Source: Parasponia andersonii
Lineage: Eukaryota; Streptophyta; Magnoliopsida; Rosales; Cannabaceae
Length of the DNA stretch: 64,000 nt
Direction: 5' to 3'
Assembly (NCBI GenBank): GCA_002914805.1
Contig: JXTB01000162.1
Span: 646,894-710,893, forward strand
The position numbers were made by a program, and so were the translations under genes. Shown piece by piece: positions 60,501-64,000 of this stretch; position 1 is the stretch's first letter; every line of letters begins with the position of its first letter. The notes below the pieces were generated by a model that was not told the origin of the DNA, searched no databases, and saw only the letters and a program-made list of their open reading frames with translations.

Positions 60501-63500
60501 TGTGATTGATGATGTCTGGGAGTACATGAAGGCCATGAAGGTATGAGTTTTAGAGACACCTATAGAAAGAGGTCAGAATTCAGGGGGTGGGGAATTGTCA
60601 TACCTAACCACTAGCGGCCTCTGGCTGAGTTCTTCAACTGGCAGTTGTTTGTGATAAAAGATAATAAATATCTATATATATTAATGCAGTCTTTAGTGGA
60701 TTTAAACTTCCAACCTGAGTTATGGTTGGAAGAGACTTGAGTAATAGAAACAAGTTGACTTAAAACAAAAGATGCTAAAGACTGTAACATGATTATGGTC
60801 TTTTTGTGCTAATAAGATGTCATAACTATTAGAAATGTTAAACCCCGAACATGCTATTCTAGATGATGTTCTCTATATAGGTACTAATGGTGAGAGTGGA
60901 AAAAAAGATTTTTTATTTGACCTACTCAACCAGTGTAGTTGAGATGGATAAAAGCCTAGGTTTGTCTGGATTAACTTTAGTTTGTAGAGGTGCTGATATT
61001 ATTTGCAGTTGATTTATTCCTTTACAGTTGCATCAACTATAAGATCAAAAGAGAAAATGGAAGAGAAACAACTGCTTCTTTGCTTTCTGTTATTGTTTCT
61101 TAGGATTTAGTTCGTTCTTGCAGGACTGGAAGTGTATTATCTCCATGCTTTTGGATGAAAATCCTTTAATTGAGCTTACTGATGAGGATGGAACGAACTT
61201 AGTACGGCTTCTTCATGCATCTGTCAAAAAGGCTGTAGGAGACAGAATAGTCCCTGCAACTGATAACCGGAAGCTCTATTACAGTAAAGCTCAAAAAGTG
61301 TGTAATAACTTGGTTTCTCCTGTTGCATTTTTTTCTCTAATCTAATGGTGTTTACTAATTTATTAAATAATGCTAGAGTTCTCTAATGCTTCAAAAATTT
61401 CATTTTTGGGGGAACTTTTGCTAAAAAAGTTCCATTCAAAAGTTTTTTCCCCAGTTGATGTTAGATGATTATTATGTTAAAAATTTGAATAGGAAAGTTT
61501 ATTTTATTTATTTTTCTTTTATTTGGTTTTTTTGTTGCATGGCAAGTGCATGATTCAAAAATGACTTAATTTTAATAGTTCACATGCTTTCTTCAAATTT
61601 TAATGCTGGTTTACTTGGACCAACTTTTCATGATGATAATTCTTTGTTCAGGAAATATTTGAAAACAACAGAAGGGACATTACTATAGCCATGATGAAGA
61701 ACTACCCCTTGCTCCTACGCAAGTTCATGGCTGACAAAGCGAAAGTACCATCTCTAGTTGAAATCATTGTGCATATGAATCTTGAGCTATATTCTCTGAA
61801 GAGGCAAGAACAGGTGGGGTACTGATTTTTCTGTTCTTACTATTTTTCCAATAATTTATATATATATATATATATATTTAATGGCTGGGTGCTTATGTGG
61901 GCTTTTTTATTTTTTTTTATTTCTTCAGAATTTCAAAAATGTCCTTCAGCTCATGAAAGACGCATTTTTCAAACATGGTGAGAAGGAGGCATTAAGATCT
62001 TGTGTGAAGGCTTTTAACTTTTGTTCTATGGAGAGTCAAGGGGAGCTACAAGATTTTGCCCGTTCTAAATTGAAGGAAGTTGAAGATGAGATTGTTGCCA
62101 AGGTTAAATCTGCTATAAAAGAAGTTGCGGTATGCATTTCTCTTTCGTTCCCGTTCCGCCCTCCCCACCACACACACACACACACACACAAAAGGAGAAG
62201 AAAAGCACTTGATGGTTCATGCAAATGACAAGTTTCAGAATTGCAGGACGGTGGAGATGAGTATTCCCTTCTTGTAAATTTGAAAAGGTTGTATGAACTT
62301 CAACTGTCAATGGCTGTGCCAATTGAGAGCTTATATGAAGATATAGTCAAGACTCTTCAAAATTTTAGACACTTGGACGATGAGGTGTGTAAGTTGTAGC
62401 TTGTGTAAGAATTACAAACTGTGTTGTTCCAACTGTTTATTTTTCAGTTACTGATTAGTTTGGTGCTCATGCTCATTCAGGTTGTCTGTTTTCTGCTTCT
62501 AAACATGTATGTGCATTTGGCCTGGTGTCTAAAATCGGTCATAAGTGGTGATGTTGTCTTAGAGGCATCTTTGTCTTCCTTACTATCTAAACGTTTCACT
62601 TTGTTTGAGCACCTAGAGTACTTTCTTAACAGCCCTCAAATGGAGGGAGCAGTTAATCTTGGTAACCTACTAGCCAGCAGGGTAAGCAGCTTTCGTTGAT
62701 GGTTTAAGTATGAACTCGAGCTTCATTTTGATGTGATATAATGTCTATTTCTATAATGCTTCACCTTTGGTCTAATTATAATACTCTGTGTACTAGGTTT
62801 GTACTATACTAGCAGAATCATGGTTTATGTTTAGAAAGACTAATTTTTCCTCAACAAAGCTTGAAAGATTAGGATATTGTCCAGATGTGTCAATTCTCCA
62901 GAAGTTTTGGAAACTTTGTGAACGACAACTTAATATTTCAGGTACTAAATGTATCACTTGGTCACTCTGTTTATTTTATGTCCTTCATTGTGCTTAAAAT
63001 TTTATTGTTTCTTAAGAAGAGAAAAAAGTAAAACTGCAGAACATTATGTTTTTGTACATTGATTTATATCAGTAAGCAGAGTTTTCTGTTTTGTGTTGCT
63101 TGGTTTTTTGCTTTAATACATGCTAGTTATACCCACTTTTCACAGATGAGACAGAAGATGATGAGGTTAACAAAGAGTATATTGAGGACACAAACGGAGA
63201 TTCTGTTATGATTGCTGCTGCCAAGTTGGTTGCTAGTGATGTGGTTCCTAAGGTGAGGCTACAATTTTTTTATACCGAGGGATGAAAAGCTCCAACTTCA
63301 CGTTGTGAATGGGTTGGGGATATGGTGATATATATATATATATATGTACATATATGAATCTATTTCCTTGTGGTTTCAATTTGAGCAGTTGAACTCTTAT
63401 TATAAAAAATGTAGCTATCCGGAAAAGTTTGTGGTACCGTTCTGTTTTATGCTATCTTAAACAGTATAAAATTGGTGATTAATTGCAGGAGTATCTTGGC

Positions 63501-64000
63501 CCAGAAATCATTTCACATTTTGTGATGCATGGAGCAAGCGTTATGGAAATTGTTAAGCAGCTGATCACTGTTCTTAAAAAGAAAGATAATGATCTTCCCA
63601 AAATTTTTTTGGAAGCGCTGAAAAAGGTAGATTCTTGAGTATTGATAATGTGGGGAGTTATATTGGCAATTTCTGGCCCAATAGAATTATATTCTCAGTG
63701 GTATGGAGTATTGAAAGGATCCTTGCTAGCATTTTTCTTGTATCTCTCATTTCATGACACTTCTTCCGGGGGGAAATGTAGTCGCTTTGTATGATGAATG
63801 AAATAAAGTTTTCTTACTGTATCTTCTTTATTCTGTTGCTGAATTTACCTTTCTAAACCCAGTTTCTTATCAAGTTCTATCTGATCAGAGATCAAGTCCT
63901 TGGGTTTTCTTGCACTGTGATTAACTATTAGATGTGTTCAGTAGTTTGTCAAGATATGAAAAGCTTTACCTTCCTTTTATCAATCAGATATCAAATTTCC
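57520..64000 (+). CDS. SCC3: Cohesin subunit SCC3 (SA/STAG family), 3' end outside window
   Basis: Eighteen exons are visible: 57520-57564, 57664-57874, 58432-58544, 58757-58849, 58993-59156, 59249-59485, 59632-59776, 59877-60055, 60174-60310, 60413-60540, 61124-61297, 61652-61813, 61929-62129, 62247-62384, 62481-62681, 62797-62941, 63146-63252, 63489-63626. All are GT..AG and add to 906 codons in one frame; the gene continues past 64000. The first 85 residues are charged with a basic TKRGRPQE patch. The STAG region lies at about 150-285 ([32 protein letters not shown]) and the stromalin conserved domain at about 288-336 ([34 protein letters not shown]). HEAT-like helices follow. SCC3 binds the SCC1/REC8 kleisin of the SMC1-SMC3 ring and is needed for sister-chromatid cohesion in mitosis and meiosis. 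Arabidopsis SCC3 is about 1,100 aa, so roughly 190 residues are missing here. Confidence 0.95.
57588..57607. repeat. (CT)n microsatellite in SCC3 intron 1
   Basis: About ten CT units lie just after the first 5' splice site. Confidence 0.75.
62171..62190. repeat. (CA)n microsatellite in an SCC3 intron
   Basis: About ten CA units lie in the intron between exons 62129 and 62247. TA runs also occur in introns at 61857-61876 and 63328-63345. Confidence 0.75.

Noticed and set aside
1..64000. tRNA, rRNA or other structural RNA genes
   Set aside because: I saw no convincing T-arm/B-box plus A-box pair or rRNA core sequence, though a covariance-model scan could reveal small RNAs missed by eye.

Overview
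This is a stretch of a eudicot plant nuclear chromosome. The genes are split by AT-rich introns with GT..AG borders, the intergenic DNA is AT-rich and full of plant LTR retrotransposons and small inverted-repeat elements, and every recognisable protein is closest to the plant form of its family. I cannot name the species. All gene models below were built by eye from splice borders and reading-frame continuity.

Layout. 1-8666 is a nest of retroelements: a Ty3/gypsy element of Tat type on the minus strand (its LTR at the right end, gag to RT running leftwards), broken by a decayed Tekay/Del-like gypsy fragment on the plus strand (about 4690-6440, plus an unexplained 1.2 kb next to it) and by a Ty1/copia LTR (323-2122). 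A small inverted-repeat element follows at 8671-8920.

10097-13413 encodes a mitochondrial carrier (8 coding exons, 299 aa). 18719-22742 encodes a three-RRM Bruno/CELF-like RNA-binding protein (9 exons, 436 aa, one GC-AG intron). 28465-28932 is a single-exon acidic protein of 155 aa of unknown function. 30353-32640 (minus) encodes a CRIB-RhoGAP regulator of ROP GTPases (4 exons, 497 aa). From memory, the Arabidopsis counterparts of the carrier, the RNA-binding protein and the RopGAP are neighbours (At4g03115, At4g03110, At4g03100), so this looks like a conserved gene block. 39086-40010 is a broken class III peroxidase.

41052-43188 encodes an NPL4-like cofactor of CDC48 (2 exons, 411 aa), and 57520 to the right edge encodes the cohesin subunit SCC3 (18 exons and 906 codons visible, C-terminus outside the window). 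In Arabidopsis these two are also neighbours (At2g47970, At2g47980, from memory). Here they are pushed apart by an old 11 kb Tat-type gypsy element (44501-55587) with both LTRs, dead gag-pol and a degenerate antisense ORF between integrase and the 3' LTR.

The genes do not form one pathway; they are ordinary housekeeping and regulatory genes (mitochondrial transport, RNA regulation, ROP signalling, ubiquitin-CDC48 work, sister-chromatid cohesion). I found no clearly new biological system. The best leads are the antisense ORF of the 11 kb element, the uncharacterised 155-aa protein, the GC-AG intron, two small inverted-repeat elements and the unexplained segment inside the retroelement nest.
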